This document shows, piece after piece, positions 1 through 9,187 of a stretch of DNA of 64,000 nt. The notes under the pieces were generated by a model that ran no database searches, was not told the DNA's origin, and saw only the letters and a program-made list of their open reading frames with translations. Position 1 is the first letter of the stretch. Every line of letters begins with the position of its first letter. The DNA is from Prauserella_A sp040645195. GTDB taxonomy: Bacteria; Actinomycetota; Actinomycetes; Mycobacteriales; Pseudonocardiaceae. The stretch lies in contig NZ_JBEYXW010000019.1 in the NCBI RefSeq assembly GCF_040645195.1, positions 1 through 64,000 of the forward strand, written 5' to 3'. The position numbers were made by a program, and so were the translations under genes.

Positions 1-1477
1 CCACCACCGCCGCTATGGTCCACATCATCTGGTAGTCGAGGTAGCCGCGGGACTCGCCGAGCACGCCGCCGAGCCCGGTGCCGGTGATCAGCTGTTCGGC
101 CAGGACCACGCCGAGCAGCGCCCTCGGCACCGCCAGCCGCGCGGAGGCGAACAGGTGCGGCATCGCGTGTGGCAGCGTCACCATCCGCAGCACCGTCCAC
201 CGCCCGGCGTCGACGGACCTGAGCACGTCGAGTGCACCCTTCGGTGTGGCCGCGATGCCCTGGGTGATCGTCACGAAACTGGGGAAGAACGTCACCGAGA
301 TCGTCACGACGACGGTGGTGAGCGTCCCCCTGCCGAAGATCAGCGCCAGCAGCGGGGTGAGCGCCACCAGCGGCATGGTCTGGCTGACGAACGCGAACGG
401 CAGCACCGTGCTCGCGACGGCGGGGAACTGGCTCAGTGCCACGGCGAGCAGCAACGCGACCAGCAGCCCCGCGACCACGCCGAGCAGTGCGACCGGCAGG
501 CTCTCCCCCAGACCGGTCAGCAGGCGCTCGCGGGCGGTCGCGGCGGCAGGCGAGGAAGTGAGGCCCTCGACGAGGTCCACCGGCGAGTTGACGACCGGAC
601 GGGGCAGGCCCGTCGACCACAGGAACGCGTACCAGGCGAGCAGCACGACGCCGAGCCCGGCGAGCAGCACCGCTACCCTGCCCGCGCGCCCACCGCCTGC
701 GCGGCCCAGCATGTCCGGCGACACGACGGCCAGCTGCTCGCCGGTGCCCCTGAGCGAGCGGCGCAGCGCCGCGAACAGCCCGTACCCGATGGCGCACACC
801 GTGGTCGCCACGAGCCCGATGGCCCACAGTTTCGCCGGTTCGCCGCGGCCCATGGAACCGAGCAGGTAAACGCCGAGCCCGGTGCTCCCACCGAGGAACT
901 CACCGAGGATGGCGCCGAGCAGCGCGCCGGGCGCGGCGACCTGGAAGCCGGCCAGCAACCCCGGCAACCCGGCGCGCAGCCGCACGAGCCACAACTGCCG
1001 CACCCGGCCGCCGCCCGCCGAGCGCACGACCGCGAGTGCGCCCTCCGGCGCCGAACGTAGCCCGACGAGGGTGGACACCGTGGTCGGGAAGAACACCGAC
1101 AACGCGGCCAGAATGATCTTCGGCTGGTCACCGTCGTACGCGACGCCGAGAATCGGCGCCACGACCACGATCGGCAGGCAGAACAGGGTCACCAGCAGAG
1201 TGCGACTGACCCGCTCCAGCACGGGCACCAGCGCGAAGAGCACGGCCAGCAGCACGGCAACCGTGTTGCCCGCGACGAAGCCGATCCCGGCCACGCGCAG
1301 GGTGGCCAGCAGGTGCGGCGGATAGTCGGCCCAGTCGGCCGCGAGGCTCTGCCCGATCGCCGACAACGCGGGAAAGGCGCCACCGGCGATGAGCCCGAGC
1401 CTGCCGACGACCTCCCACAGCAGCGCGACGACCAGCCCGGCCAGCACGACGTCGAGCACCCTCCGCCGGAGGGTCAC
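1..1477 (-). CDS. ABC transporter permease, two fused permease domains, 3' end outside window
   Basis: An open frame without stop runs from GTG at 1477 to the window edge (492 codons). It holds two binding-protein-dependent permease units in tandem. Each has several hydrophobic helices and an EAA-type loop for the ATPase: the first reads SAGGGRVRQLWLVRL (about residues 150-165), the second SVDAGRWTVLRMVTLPHAMP (about 420-440). Importers of this SsuC/TauC/ThiX type usually use one 250-280 residue permease as a homodimer, so one chain here probably forms the whole membrane channel. The start overlaps the stop of the ATPase gene as GTGA, giving tight translational coupling. It is the last visible gene of the operon starting at 5143. 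Substrate is inferred only from the operon. Confidence 0.85.
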   Translation of the reverse strand, partial: MTLRRRVLDVVLAGLVVALLWEVVGRLGLIAGGAFPALSAIGQSLAADWADYPPHLLATLRVAGIGFVAGNTVAVLLAVLFALVPVLERVSRTLLVTLFCLPIVVVAPILGVAYDGDQPKIILAALSVFFPTTVSTLVGLRSAPEGALAVVRSAGGGRVRQLWLVRLRAGLPGLLAGFQVAAPGALLGAILGEFLGGSTGLGVYLLGSMGRGEPAKLWAIGLVATTVCAIGYGLFAALRRSLRGTGEQLAVVSPDMLGRAGGGRAGRVAVLLAGLGVVLLAWYAFLWSTGLPRPVVNSPVDLVEGLTSSPAAATARERLLTGLGESLPVALLGVVAGLLVALLLAVALSQFPAVASTVLPFAFVSQTMPLVALTPLLALIFGRGTLTTVVVTISVTFFPSFVTITQGIAATPKGALDVLRSVDAGRWTVLRMVTLPHAMPHLFASARLAVPRALLGVVLAEQLITGTGLGGVLGESRGYLDYQMMWTIAAVV

Positions 1478-2250
1478 GGCACCGCTCCCGCGCTCGCCGG
1501 CGCGGCCAGCAGTTCCGACAGCTCGTCGCACAGCGAGTGGAACTCCGTGCTGCGCAGGAGATCCGGGGCGCGGGGCCGCTCGAACGGCACGTGCACGACC
1601 GCGGTGACCCGGCCTGGCCGCGGGCTCATCACCACGACCTGATCGGCGAGGAACACCGCCTCGGAGATCGAGTGCGTGACCATGACGGTGGTGTGCCGGT
1701 GCCGCAGCCAGATCCGCTGCAGCTCGGCGTTCATGCTGGTGCGCAACAGTTCGTCGAGCGCGCCGAACGGCTCGTCGAGCAGCAGCAGGTCCGGCTCGAT
1801 CGCCAGCGCACGCGCGATGGCAACGCGCTGGCGCATACCACCGGAGAGCTGCCCGGGCAGGCTGCGTTCGAACCCGGTGAGCCCGACCAGCGCGATGAGA
1901 CGGTCGATGGCCTCGCGGGACGGTTTACGTCCCGACGCCTGCAGGGTCAACGCGATGTTGCGGCGCACATCGCGCCACGGCAGCAGCGATGCGTCCTGGA
2001 AAGCCACCCCGATGCGCCCGCGCTTGCGCAACGACGCGGGCGCATCGCCGTGCACAGTCACGGTGCCTTCCGTCGGGTGCTCGAGATCGGCGAGCAGCCG
2101 CAGCAGGGTCGACTTGCCACAGCCCGATGCCCCGATGACCGCGGTGAACGACGAAGCGGGCAGTTCGAGCTCGATGCCGTCGAGCGCGTGCACCTCCTGC
2201 CCTTTGGCGCGGTAGCGATGGGATACCCCGCTCAGGTGGATACCGCTCAT
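1474..2250 (-). CDS. ABC transporter ATP-binding protein, SsuB/TauB/ThiZ type
   Basis: 258-residue cytoplasmic ATPase that should power the adjacent fused permease. Visible motifs are Walker A GASGCGKST (residues 40-48), the signature LSGGMRQRVAIARA and Walker B LLLLDEPFGALD, in the order and spacing of the nitrate/sulfonate/taurine/pyrimidine-precursor importer subfamily. The ATG at 2250 overlaps the stop of the small upstream ORF as ATGA, and its own stop overlaps the permease start. Membership of the importer subfamily is secure. The ligand cannot be read from this subunit. Confidence 0.93.
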   Translation of the reverse strand: MSGIHLSGVSHRYRAKGQEVHALDGIELELPASSFTAVIGASGCGKSTLLRLLADLEHPTEGTVTVHGDAPASLRKRGRIGVAFQDASLLPWRDVRRNIALTLQASGRKPSREAIDRLIALVGLTGFERSLPGQLSGGMRQRVAIARALAIEPDLLLLDEPFGALDELLRTSMNAELQRIWLRHRHTTVMVTHSISEAVFLADQVVVMSPRPGRVTAVVHVPFERPRAPDLLRSTEFHSLCDELSELLAAPASAGAVP

Positions 2251-2417
2251 GCCTTCGCCAGCTCGCGCGCGAACGCGATCGTGTCGACAGGGCGCTCCTG
2301 ACGAGCGCGGGTCCCGTCATCCTCAATGGCGCCCCGCCGCCCCGATAGCGGGCCTGACGGCACTGCGCGCGCGTTGTGGTCACCTTGACTGCCGCGGCTT
2401 GACACAGCACCGCTCAT
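2247..2417 (-). CDS. 56-codon ORF coupled on both sides, unknown product
   Basis: The ORF starts with ATG at 2417, overlapping the stop of the upstream COG0212 gene as ATGA, and its stop overlaps the ATPase start, again as ATGA. The peptide begins MSGAVSSRGS, is rich in Arg, Gly and Ser, and ends VDTIAFARELAKA, a short amphipathic stretch. No signal peptide or membrane helix is evident. The double four-base overlap argues that ribosomes traverse it, so it may be a real small protein, a coupling cistron, or the decayed remnant of a larger gene. I do not recognise it. Confidence 0.5.
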   Translation of the reverse strand: MSGAVSSRGSQGDHNARAVPSGPLSGRRGAIEDDGTRARQERPVDTIAFARELAKA

Positions 2418-3166
2418 CAGTGCGCCTCCTCGGCGAGCAGCCCCCTGAGCTCCTCGATGGGCGGCAGGTGCTCGTGCTCGGTACCTGGCAACAGCTCCCA
2501 CCGAACGCGTCCCGGTTCGCGGCCGTGGTCGGGCACGTGGATGGTCCGCGTTGGCGTGACGATCCAGTCGACAGGGACGTCGTGCGGCTCGCCGGTGAGC
2601 ACCTCGTCGACGACCTGCGCGTCGTGCACGATGTCGACGATCTCGGACTCGCCGGTGGTCAGCCCGATCTCCGACAGCATCGCCCACTCCAGGTCGAAGT
2701 ACCCGTGCCCCTTGCCGAAGCGAATGCCGTTGCGGCTGATCGCGGAGCCGCCGGTGACCAGGAGCCGCAGCGGTTCACCGCCGCGCAGCCGGGCCAGCGG
2801 CGTGGGGGTGGCGTAGCGGTCGAGGCCGTCGAGTGTGGCGGCGTAGCTGACCTCGTGCGGCGGCACGTCGGCTGGATCGAGCTGGAGGAAGCCACGCCGG
2901 ATGCCGTAGGTGGTCGCGAGCACCGTCTTGCCGGCCCTGATCGCTTCCCTGCGGAGCAGTTCGGTGGAGTTGTCCGGGGTGATGAACACCCGCTCGGCCT
3001 GCTGCCAGGCAGGCAGCTGGAGGATGCGCGCGGTCGCGGCGTCGCTGCCGGCGAAGTCGGCGATGAAGGACGAGAAGTCCCAGTGGAACCGGGAATCCGG
3101 CCTGCCGACCCGGCGCAGTGCCGCCCAGATGCGTTCCCGGTGCTGCTGCGTGCCGTCAGCGCGCAT
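2417..3166 (-). CDS. 5-formyltetrahydrofolate cyclo-ligase-like protein (COG0212/MTHFSD-like)
   Basis: 249-residue cytoplasmic protein of the MTHFS fold. The opening RERIWAALR resembles the family's basic N-terminal helix, and a glycine-rich phosphate-binding motif GKGHGYFD sits at 151-158, followed by LEWAMLSEIG. This is the paralog branch (COG0212) rather than the housekeeping cyclo-ligase. As I recall, published comparative genomics linked that branch to thiamine metabolism. The start overlaps the GntR fusion gene by 11 nt and the stop overlaps the 56-codon ORF. Its likely job is to act on or sense the imported compound. True 5-formyl-THF cyclo-ligase activity is unproven. Confidence 0.8.
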   Translation of the reverse strand: MRADGTQQHRERIWAALRRVGRPDSRFHWDFSSFIADFAGSDAATARILQLPAWQQAERVFITPDNSTELLRREAIRAGKTVLATTYGIRRGFLQLDPADVPPHEVSYAATLDGLDRYATPTPLARLRGGEPLRLLVTGGSAISRNGIRFGKGHGYFDLEWAMLSEIGLTTGESEIVDIVHDAQVVDEVLTGEPHDVPVDWIVTPTRTIHVPDHGREPGRVRWELLPGTEHEHLPPIEELRGLLAEEAH

Positions 3167-4130
3167 GATGCTGGTGCTCCATTTCGGCGAGGTAGGCGAT
3201 GGTGTTCACGAGGTCAGGGCGCAGTGCCTGCCACGTGATCCCGTGCGGGCGGGGGAAGGCGGCACCGGTGTCGAGCACACCGTCCGGGGTGACGATCGTG
3301 TCGAGCGGCAGGTCGAACCGCTGCGGGCGCAATGGCGCGTCGACGACCTGCACCGGGTGGACCACGGCGGCGACCGTGGTGGCCTGCCCGGCCAGCCCGA
3401 GTTCGGTGAGAATGCCCCACTCCAGGTCGAGATAGGCCTGACCGCCGCCGATGTGCACGCCCTGGCTGGTCACCGCCATGGCACCGGTGACGAGCAGGTC
3501 GACACCGCCGATGTCGGTGAGCTGCGCCAGTGTCAGGCGCTGCCCCTTGCGTTCGAGGCCGTCGAGCGTTGCCGCGAGCTCCCTGTCGGCGGGCGGCACG
3601 GCGTCCGGGCGGAGCGCGACGATGCCCCTGCGCATGCCGAACGTCGGCACCAGCACGGTCTTGCCGTCGTCGAGGGCAAGCGCGCGGAGCCGTTCGAGGC
3701 TGTTGTCCGGCGTGATGAACACGGTGGCTGCGGCGTGATAGGCGGGCAGCTCGCGCAGAAGCTCGTGGCAGCGCGCCGAACCGGCGAAATCGGGGACGAA
3801 CGCATCGACGTCCAGATGCCAGCGGCTGTCCGGCAGCGCGATGCCGGCGAGCGCGTCGTGGATGACCAGCCGCACCTGGGTGCGCCGGTCCACGAACGTC
3901 CCCCGCCCGGGTTCCGCACGTAGCAGCCCAGCGCGGACGAGCTCCTCGGTCGCTCTGCGCACGGTGCCCCGGCTCGCACCGAAGCGCTCCATGAGCTGCC
4001 CCTCCGGCGGCAGCGGCTGGTCGTCACCCCACGGGTGGGCCAGTGCCAGCTCCCGGAGCGCGACGGCGATCTGCTGGTAGATCGGCGGCGCTCCGGCATG
4101 CCGGGCGAGCTGGGAACGGGGTGCGCTCAT
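3156..4130 (-). CDS. GntR-family regulator fused to a 5-FTHF cyclo-ligase-like domain
   Basis: 324 residues. Residues about 15-83 form a GntR winged helix: IYQQIAVALRELA, LPPEGQLMERFGASRGTVRRA and a wing ending GRGTF. The rest, from about 85, aligns with the whole neighbouring COG0212 protein (shared blocks FITPDNS, RRG, LLVTG, YxDLEW). The glycine-rich motif has decayed: GGGQAYLD at 228-235 against GKGHGYFD in the neighbour, so this copy looks like a ligand sensor rather than an enzyme. The start overlaps the binding-protein stop as ATGA. It is the natural candidate to bind the palindrome at 5224-5239. The fold assignments are firm, the sensor role is inference. Confidence 0.85.
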   Translation of the reverse strand: MSAPRSQLARHAGAPPIYQQIAVALRELALAHPWGDDQPLPPEGQLMERFGASRGTVRRATEELVRAGLLRAEPGRGTFVDRRTQVRLVIHDALAGIALPDSRWHLDVDAFVPDFAGSARCHELLRELPAYHAAATVFITPDNSLERLRALALDDGKTVLVPTFGMRRGIVALRPDAVPPADRELAATLDGLERKGQRLTLAQLTDIGGVDLLVTGAMAVTSQGVHIGGGQAYLDLEWGILTELGLAGQATTVAAVVHPVQVVDAPLRPQRFDLPLDTIVTPDGVLDTGAAFPRPHGITWQALRPDLVNTIAYLAEMEHQHHAR

Positions 4131-5143
4131 AGCTCGGCGATGAGGGAGGCGTCGAACATCTCAGGGGTCGCTGCCAGGCCGAGCTGCTTCAGTGAGTCCA
4201 CGCAGTCGGCGATCGCCTGCTCCGACATGGCGAAAACGCCGCCGCCTGCTTCGATGAGTGGCTTGCTGTGCTCGTTGAAGTAGATCTCGTTGTCGATGGT
4301 GCGGCCAGTGCCCTTGAACCAGCTGTCGGCGTAGCGCGGCGGGAACGCCGTCGGGTCGGCGAAGTTGCGTTGCCACCCCTCGCGGCTGGCCCGCAGCCAC
4401 GCGACGAGTGTCTCGCGCTTGTTCTGCAACACATCGCGGGTGACCACGACCGTGTCGTTGAAGATCTTGAACCCGACGTCGTAGAGCAGGAACGACGTGG
4501 GCTCACCGCCGGCTTGCCTGATCGTGTAAGGAATATTGACGGTGAAGTCGACCGTGGCGTCGACCTCGCCCTTGAGCAACGGTGTTGGGTCGTAGGCGTA
4601 GGGCACGATGCGCACGTCGTCGACCGGGATGTCGTTGATCTTGAACATCGCCTCGACAGCGAGCCGGTTGACGTCCGGCACGGCGAGCCGCTTGCCGACG
4701 AGGTCCTGCGGCTTCGTGATGCCGTTGCCCTCGAGGCTGACGACGCCGAGCGGGTTCTTCTGGTACTGCGCGCCGATGATCACGAAGGGCGCGTTCTGCT
4801 CGGCGATGGCCTTGATCGTGGTGTCTGGCGTGGTGAGCGCGACGTCGGCACGGCCGGCGAGCAGCGTGCTCTCCGGGATGACGCTCGGACCGCCGGACAG
4901 GTAGGTGAAGTCGATGCCGGCGCGCTGGTAGTAGCCCTCGTCCTTGGCGATGTAGTAGCCCATGAACTCGGCGTCGTTGATCCACGCCGACTGCAGAGTG
5001 ATCGCCTTCGGATCGCTGCCACTGGAGGCCGCGCCGGGCGAACCGCAGCTCGCGAGCATCCCGGTCAGCCCGGCTCCCGCGCCGACGACGGCGGCGGCAC
5101 GCACGGAGTTTCGCAGAAAGGCACGGCGGTTGGGTGTGTACAT
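4127..5143 (-). CDS. ABC transporter substrate-binding lipoprotein, NMT1/THI5-like
   Basis: 338 residues from ATG 5143. The N terminus carries a twin-arginine signal (RRAFLR at residues 6-11) and a lipobox ending in Cys33, so it is exported folded and lipid-anchored. The mature part (AWINDAEFMGYYIAKDEGYY, then AGRADVALTTPD) matches the NMT1/THI5 fold used for pyrimidine thiamine precursors, nitrate and sulfonates. A longer frame upstream to 5341 would lack this signal and cross the operator, so the shorter start is chosen. It is the first gene of the operon that includes the GntR fusion and the transporter. The ligand is unproven; a thiamine-pathway pyrimidine is one guess. Confidence 0.88.
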   Translation of the reverse strand: MYTPNRRAFLRNSVRAAAVVGAGAGLTGMLASCGSPGAASSGSDPKAITLQSAWINDAEFMGYYIAKDEGYYQRAGIDFTYLSGGPSVIPESTLLAGRADVALTTPDTTIKAIAEQNAPFVIIGAQYQKNPLGVVSLEGNGITKPQDLVGKRLAVPDVNRLAVEAMFKINDIPVDDVRIVPYAYDPTPLLKGEVDATVDFTVNIPYTIRQAGGEPTSFLLYDVGFKIFNDTVVVTRDVLQNKRETLVAWLRASREGWQRNFADPTAFPPRYADSWFKGTGRTIDNEIYFNEHSKPLIEAGGGVFAMSEQAIADCVDSLKQLGLAATPEMFDASLIAEL

Positions 5144-5188
5144 GGCGCTCCTGGACTCGCTCGGGGTGAGCCCACAGTGCGCCGCCGA

Positions 5189-5201
5189 TGTGACGATCAC
5201 A
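5189..5201. repeat. Short dyad TGTGA-CGA-TCACA in the binding-protein leader
   Basis: Perfect 5-bp arms separated by 3 bp, 46 bp upstream of the start at 5143, between the GntR-type operator and the gene. The arms look like Crp half-sites, but the spacer is 3 rather than 6, so a Crp site is unlikely. It could be a second regulatory dyad. Confidence 0.35.
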
Positions 5202-5223
5202 CGCCGCCGTATTGCAGCGGTGT

Positions 5224-5239
5224 AAACGTATAGACGTTT
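5224..5239. promoter_or_regulatory. Putative GntR/HutC-type operator
   Basis: Perfect inverted repeat AAACGT-ATAG-ACGTTT. Its core GTATAGAC (5228-5235) fits the HutC-subfamily GntR consensus GT(A/C)TA(G/T)AC at every position. It lies about 80 bp upstream of the first gene of an operon that itself encodes a GntR regulator, which suggests autoregulation. It also lies about 10 bp beyond the 3' end of the Fic-like gene. Confidence 0.65.
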
Positions 5240-5249
5240 GAACCGTTGC

Positions 5250-5984
5250 TCACGCCGACGCGGCGTCGGCAATGCTCCTGGCCTCGCGGGCCCCGGCCTG
5301 CAACGCCTCGCACGAGAACAGCAGCCACTCCCGCACCCCATCGGCCTGCCCGGTGGCGAACGACTCCGCAGCCGCGCGGTAACGCCGCACGTGCCGGAAG
5401 TACGTCACCTCCGGCACCGTCAGTGCCTTGGGATCGAGCCCCGTCGCGAGCATGGTGAGCCGCGCGGCCGCTCTGGCGACCACGCCGTCGGCGGAACCGA
5501 ACGGCCGCAGTGCCAGCAGCTCGCCGTGCACCACCGCCACCAGCACCGGGCCCGGCACCGCCGTCGCACCGGTGACGAGCTGGGCGAGCAGCTCCAGCCG
5601 GGCCGTGATGTCCTCGACAGCCCGTGGGCGGCCCAGCTCGTCAGGCTCGGTGACCAGATCGGCCGCGGCGAGGACGTGCAGCCGCGCGAGTGCCTGCAGC
5701 GGCGCCCTGCGCCAGGTCGGCAGCAGCGCCTCGGTGGCCTGTGCGGCACGAAGGGCTCCGGCCAGCACCGGATCCGTGACCGCGCCCTCGGCAGGCAGTT
5801 CCGGATCTGCGCCCTCGACACCCGCCGACGCCCGTGCGGCGCGGACCGACGCCTCCGCGGCGGTCGCCGAGCCACCACGCAGGTTGGCACGATGCCGGTG
5901 CACAGCGAACACGGCGTCCTGCGCGGTCTTCGCCGCCGCGGCGACCCCGTCGAGTTCCAGCAGCGGCGCCAGCACGTCGGCCAT
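5250..5984 (-). CDS. Fic-like protein with degenerate active-site motif
   Basis: 244-residue, Ala-rich, mostly helical protein. The stretch VVHGELLALRPFGSADG (about residues 165-185), followed by VVARAAARL, lines up with the Fic motif region (I-HPFxDGNGR). The catalytic His position reads Arg, and the DGNGR anion hole is replaced by SADGVVAR, so AMP transfer is unlikely. No signal peptide or membrane segment is seen. It is divergent from acs, separated by 210 bp. Assignment to the Fic fold rests on this motif alone. The alternative is an uncharacterised actinobacterial helical protein. Confidence 0.55.
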   Translation of the reverse strand: MADVLAPLLELDGVAAAAKTAQDAVFAVHRHRANLRGGSATAAEASVRAARASAGVEGADPELPAEGAVTDPVLAGALRAAQATEALLPTWRRAPLQALARLHVLAAADLVTEPDELGRPRAVEDITARLELLAQLVTGATAVPGPVLVAVVHGELLALRPFGSADGVVARAAARLTMLATGLDPKALTVPEVTYFRHVRRYRAAAESFATGQADGVREWLLFSCEALQAGAREARSIADAASA

Positions 5985-6194
5985 GAGTCGAGAACCTGAC
6001 CCTTCCGGTTGGTCACCGGCGGGTCCGACCGCCGGTACGGCGAGCCTATTCGCCTGTGTCCGACCGCTCGTCAGCCGCTCGTCGTGTCGTGCTTGTCGCC
6101 TCCCCGACCTGGCTGCAACCTTTTAGGTGCCGTACTAACGTCGTATCCGTCACCGCGGACGTAGCCCATTCGCCTTCCAGGAGGGCCTTGCACA

Positions 6195-8186
<1,992 letters not shown>

Positions 8187-8199
8187 CACCCGGCCTGCA

Positions 8200-8245
8200 A
8201 AGAAATGCGGCCTTCACCCCGGGCGGGGTGAAGGCCGCATTTCTT
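8200..8245. terminator. Bidirectional hairpin between acsA and the secreted protein gene
   Basis: A 21-bp perfect stem (8200-8220 with 8225-8245) and a 4-nt loop GGGC. The arms begin AAGAAA and end TTTCTT, so the T-rich side works in either direction. It sits exactly between two convergent genes. Confidence 0.9.
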
Positions 8246-8267
8246 GTGGCCGTTGCCGGTCAGACGA

Positions 8268-9107
8268 TCAGCCGGTCACGTCCAGGTGGGCCGCGACCGG
8301 GGTCGGCACCGGGGCCTTGCCGTTCGCGTCGGCCTGGGTGCCCGAGCCGCCGTTGTTGTTGCCACCGGAGCCGTTGTCGGTACCGGAGCCGTTGTCGTCG
8401 CCCCCGTTGTCACCGCCGTTGTCACCGTCGTCGTCGCCACCGTTGCCGGGGGTCGTCGTGGGCGGAGCGGTGGTGGTCGGCGTGCCGCCACCGTTGTCGT
8501 CGTCATCGTCCTCAGCCGGGGCACAGGTCGCCGACGCGATGTCGAGCGTCTGCAGCTCGCTGACCTTGACCGACAACGCGGTCACCGTCACCGAGCCGTC
8601 CGGGTTGGTGACCTGCTTGTTGAGCAGCACCGAGGCGAGGCCGGGGATGTCAATGCCGGTGTTCGGCGGCGCCGTCACGTCGACGGTGACACCGGCGACC
8701 GCGACCCTGGCCAGCGACGAGGTGGCGACGCCGTCCTCGCAGGAGGCCTCGATGGCCTGGGCGGACACGAGCGGCTCGGTCAGCCCGAGCTGGCCCAGCG
8801 AGCTGACGTCGACCCGCAGGTCCGCCACGCTGGCCTTGGCGTAGCCCTCACCGGCGCGTGCGTTGAGCAGGTCGAGCCCGACCAGGTTGCCGGGGAGGTT
8901 CAGCGAGGCGAGCGACTGCTCCGCGGCGCCGTTCGAGTCGTCCACGTAGGGGGTCGGGTCGATCGTGAGCAGACCCGTGGCGGCGATCGCGTACGCCGAG
9001 TTCGTGGGCTCCTCCTGGGCCGCAGCCGCGGGAGCGAACACCAGGCCGGCTGCCATGACGGCGGAAGCCGCACCGACACCACACACGGCCAGAGACTTTC
9101 TAGACAA
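8268..9107 (-). CDS. Secreted protein with acidic Asp/Asn/Gly/Thr linker (choice-of-anchor P-like)
   Basis: 280 residues from TTG at 9107. That start is chosen because GAAAGGT sits 6 nt upstream and a clean Sec signal peptide follows (RKSL, then a hydrophobic core ending APAAAAQ). An upstream frame to 9263 lacks both. The mature domain opens SAYAIAATGLLTIDPTP, which resembles the choice-of-anchor P family, and contains two Cys. About residues 200-260 are a low-complexity D/N/G/T linker. No LPXTG, lipobox or C-terminal membrane helix is seen, so how it is anchored is unclear. Function unknown. Confidence 0.75.
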   Translation of the reverse strand: MSRKSLAVCGVGAASAVMAAGLVFAPAAAAQEEPTNSAYAIAATGLLTIDPTPYVDDSNGAAEQSLASLNLPGNLVGLDLLNARAGEGYAKASVADLRVDVSSLGQLGLTEPLVSAQAIEASCEDGVATSSLARVAVAGVTVDVTAPPNTGIDIPGLASVLLNKQVTNPDGSVTVTALSVKVSELQTLDIASATCAPAEDDDDDNGGGTPTTTAPPTTTPGNGGDDDGDNGGDNGGDDNGSGTDNGSGGNNNGGSGTQADANGKAPVPTPVAAHLDVTG

Positions 9108-9187
9108 TGAACTACCTTTCGAGGTATTGCGAGCAATTACCGCGTTCAGCGGTTCTTTCCAGTGCTGAATTGCTTCCGATCGAGAAA

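Noticed and set aside
2418..2687. A 146-residue minus-strand frame ending at 2247
   Set aside because: Its first 90 residues are an Arg/His-rich shadow of the COG0212 gene. Only the part from the ATGA overlap at 2417 is kept.
5144..5249. TPP riboswitch in front of the NMT1/THI5-like operon
   Set aside because: The conserved CUGAGA and paired elements of the THI box are not present. A GntR-type operator is there instead.
8330..8510. Tandem DNA repeat or CRISPR-like array
   Set aside because: The pattern is the codons of an Asp/Asn/Gly/Thr linker, irregular in unit and length.
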